Positions 62,419-64,000 of a stretch of DNA of 64,000 nt are shown in pieces. This DNA comes from Alteromonas aquimaris (lineage in GTDB: Bacteria > Pseudomonadota > Gammaproteobacteria > Enterobacterales > Alteromonadaceae): contig NZ_JAPFRD010000002.1 of the NCBI RefSeq assembly GCF_026183695.1, forward strand, positions 178,279 through 242,278, read 5' to 3'. The position numbers and the translations under genes are program-made. The notes beneath the pieces were generated by a model, which saw nothing but the letters and a program-made list of their open reading frames with translations, was not told the origin of the DNA and made no database searches. Position 1 is the first letter of the stretch. Each line of letters starts with the position of its first letter.

Positions 62419-64000
62419 ATGTACGCAGATTTCATTGAATTACGCCTAAAACAATCGATGAATGCCAAAGTCCAGTGGGCAAATCCGTACGATGTACTGA
62501 CTGTCGTATGGTGTGATTACCGACTCAGACGAATCGCCGTGGCCAATATGTCCGAAGCATTCGGTTGGGATGCAAACAAGCAAACCATGGCTGAGGGCGG
62601 AAATCGAAAAAAAGCTCATCAAATGAAAAAGCCGAAAGTGTTTCAGTTTTCAGAAGCCGAGAAACTTTTTGACTTATTTGAACAGGATGGAGGGATCAAC
62701 ACCTTCATCTACCCAAAAATCATCAGGGAGCCAGAATCGGTATTGGAAGAGTCACAACTCTCAAAGTGGTATCCAAAAGCTGATAACGCGATTTCAGTGC
62801 TTGGATCTTTGATAGAGCCTGATGCAATTGAGCGCTACCTGCTGAATAACGGACATAGCGAATTGTTGAAACAAAGGTTGCAGGAGTTGAGGGATGAGCA
62901 CCCTAATAAAAAGTTTTCTTCTCAAACTGTCCTGACAAGATATTTAAATCAGTATATCACTTTTGGTATGACGCGAAATGCCTTGCTTCCTTTAGGCCTT
63001 ATGAATACTGGTTGTAATTATCAGCACAGTGAAAATGATAATGTAAACAAACGCGGCAGAGGCGGCGCCGATGGCAGGAATACGAGCTCGATATATACAG
63101 GAGTGAGACCTCTTGATAAACGGCTGATAAAAAAAATAGCCAAGCGATTTGGCACAGCCAGCAGGCATGGTGCGCTATTCATAAGGGATATTTACGATGA
63201 TTATTGTGCTGAGGCATTAAATCTACAGGAGGTTGAGTTACCTGAGCCTGATGAGAATGGTAATCGCGATGTAACGCGCGTTAATCCCTACATTTTATCG
63301 GAAGGCAGTTTTCGGTATCACTACGACAACACGATACCGCTTCTTGAAAAGTTGACCCGACGATACGGTATTGTCAAAACACAGAGAGATTTTAAAGACC
63401 GGCAGGGACATGCCGCCGACAGCGTTGTTGGTGCAAATTATGTCGTTGAAATAGATTCTACAGAGCTCTCAATTCATGTCAGGGATCCCCGGTTTAAAAA
63501 GAAACGCCTCTCCGCTGGACGTGTTTTTCTTACTGTCGCCATTTGTGTTCGTACACGATACATCCTTGGATATAGTCTTTCATTTAAACAACCTACGTGG
63601 GAGAACGTCGCCGAGTGTCTGTATAACGCGTTCGAGGATAAACGAGCTTACTGCGAACAATTCGGGCTTTCTATTAAAGAGCATGAATGGGCCTGCCACC
63701 ACGGCTTTTTTATTGTGCGTATCGATAACGGAAAAGAGTTTCCTGAATATCAGATGGATGAACAAATGCGGCATAGCTCTGGCTTTTTCAGGGTTGAAAT
63801 TGTTCCAAAGGCGCGAGGTGATTTTAAAGCTGTTGTAGAGCGCCAGTTTGGAACAACTGACAGGTATGCAGCAAAACACCCCGGTGGAATTGAAGCTGAT
63901 CGAGATAAAACAGAGCAGGATGCCTCGCAGCGAGCGACGTTAACTATCGATGAATTACACAGAGTGATCATAAGGAAGATCATCCATCAAAACCTACATA
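62419..64000 (+). CDS. tnsB: Tn7-like transposase TnsB (C-terminus beyond window)
   Basis: The frame is open from the ATG at 62419 (AGGAGAACC ribosome binding site) to the window end, 527 residues. The catalytic integrase-core residues are D346 (VVEIDSTEL), D436 (VRIDNGKEF) and E474 (KAVVERQFG), the DDE set of TnsB/Mu-type transposases, with an N-terminal DNA-binding region. It makes the 3' strand cuts and joins. tnsC and targeting genes would be expected downstream, outside the window. Confidence 0.92.
   Translation, partial: MYADFIELRLKQSMNAKVQWANPYDVLTVVWCDYRLRRIAVANMSEAFGWDANKQTMAEGGNRKKAHQMKKPKVFQFSEAEKLFDLFEQDGGINTFIYPKIIREPESVLEESQLSKWYPKADNAISVLGSLIEPDAIERYLLNNGHSELLKQRLQELRDEHPNKKFSSQTVLTRYLNQYITFGMTRNALLPLGLMNTGCNYQHSENDNVNKRGRGGADGRNTSSIYTGVRPLDKRLIKKIAKRFGTASRHGALFIRDIYDDYCAEALNLQEVELPEPDENGNRDVTRVNPYILSEGSFRYHYDNTIPLLEKLTRRYGIVKTQRDFKDRQGHAADSVVGANYVVEIDSTELSIHVRDPRFKKKRLSAGRVFLTVAICVRTRYILGYSLSFKQPTWENVAECLYNAFEDKRAYCEQFGLSIKEHEWACHHGFFIVRIDNGKEFPEYQMDEQMRHSSGFFRVEIVPKARGDFKAVVERQFGTTDRYAAKHPGGIEADRDKTEQDASQRATLTIDELHRVIIRKIIHQNLH

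Noticed and set aside
63476-63838. 120-codon plus-strand frame near the window end
   Set aside because: It lies inside the tnsB catalytic domain in another frame. The tnsB frame keeps all three DDE residues.

Overview
The window looks like the chromosome of a marine gammaproteobacterium of the Alteromonadales (Alteromonas/Aestuariibacter-like). The evidence is the gene order zapD-coaE-pilD-pilC-pilA-nadC, ampD-ampE-pdhR-aceE-aceF-lpdA, a 6S RNA gene next to the ygfB-pepP-ubiH-ubiI cluster, and gcvTHP, together with close resemblance of the proteins to their enterobacterial orthologues. This assignment rests on recalled family knowledge, not on a search.

Bases 1-40000 are mostly core genome. 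In order they hold: the end of zapD, coaE and the type IV pilus genes pilD, pilC and pilA (pilB is absent from its usual place); nadC; a membrane-anchored retropepsin; ampDE; the PdhR-controlled pyruvate dehydrogenase genes; an arsenic operon (arsR-arsC-arsH-acr3) on the minus strand; arfB; DUF1289 and HDOD genes; and two tandem DUF481 outer-membrane genes. Next comes an array of ~185-bp palindrome-rich repeats that was split by an IS4-family element whose terminal repeats and 10-bp target duplication are readable. Then follow serA, rpiA, fau, a nucleoside hydrolase and a ribokinase on the minus strand, a 6S RNA gene recognisable by sequence and by its closing stem, the ygfB-pepP-ubiH-ubiI run, an exported M24 peptidase, a LysR regulator and gcvTHP.

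Bases ~40000-59500 form an A+T-richer defence island built on DNA phosphorothioation (PT). The plus-strand half carries an M15-peptidase-like protein, a Dnd-associated putative methyltransferase, and dndB-dndC-dndD-dndE. The DndC has an unusual ~240-residue N-terminal extension, and there is no dndA. The convergent minus-strand half is one tightly packed five-gene operon: dptF-dptG-dptH (the known PT-dependent restriction module), then a small protein with features of a PT-sensing sulfur-binding domain fused to an HNH nuclease, then a DUF262/DUF1524 (GmrSD/SspE-like) protein. One PT modification module facing three apparent effectors is the most interesting feature of the window.

Bases 59900-64000 hold a DUF429 protein, an XRE-type regulator and the start of a Tn7-like transposition operon (tnsA, then tnsB cut by the window end). 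A hairpin predicted upstream of tnsA would mask its ribosome binding site. In Tn7 the end of the element lies just upstream of tnsA, so the Dnd island probably lies beside this element and not inside it.
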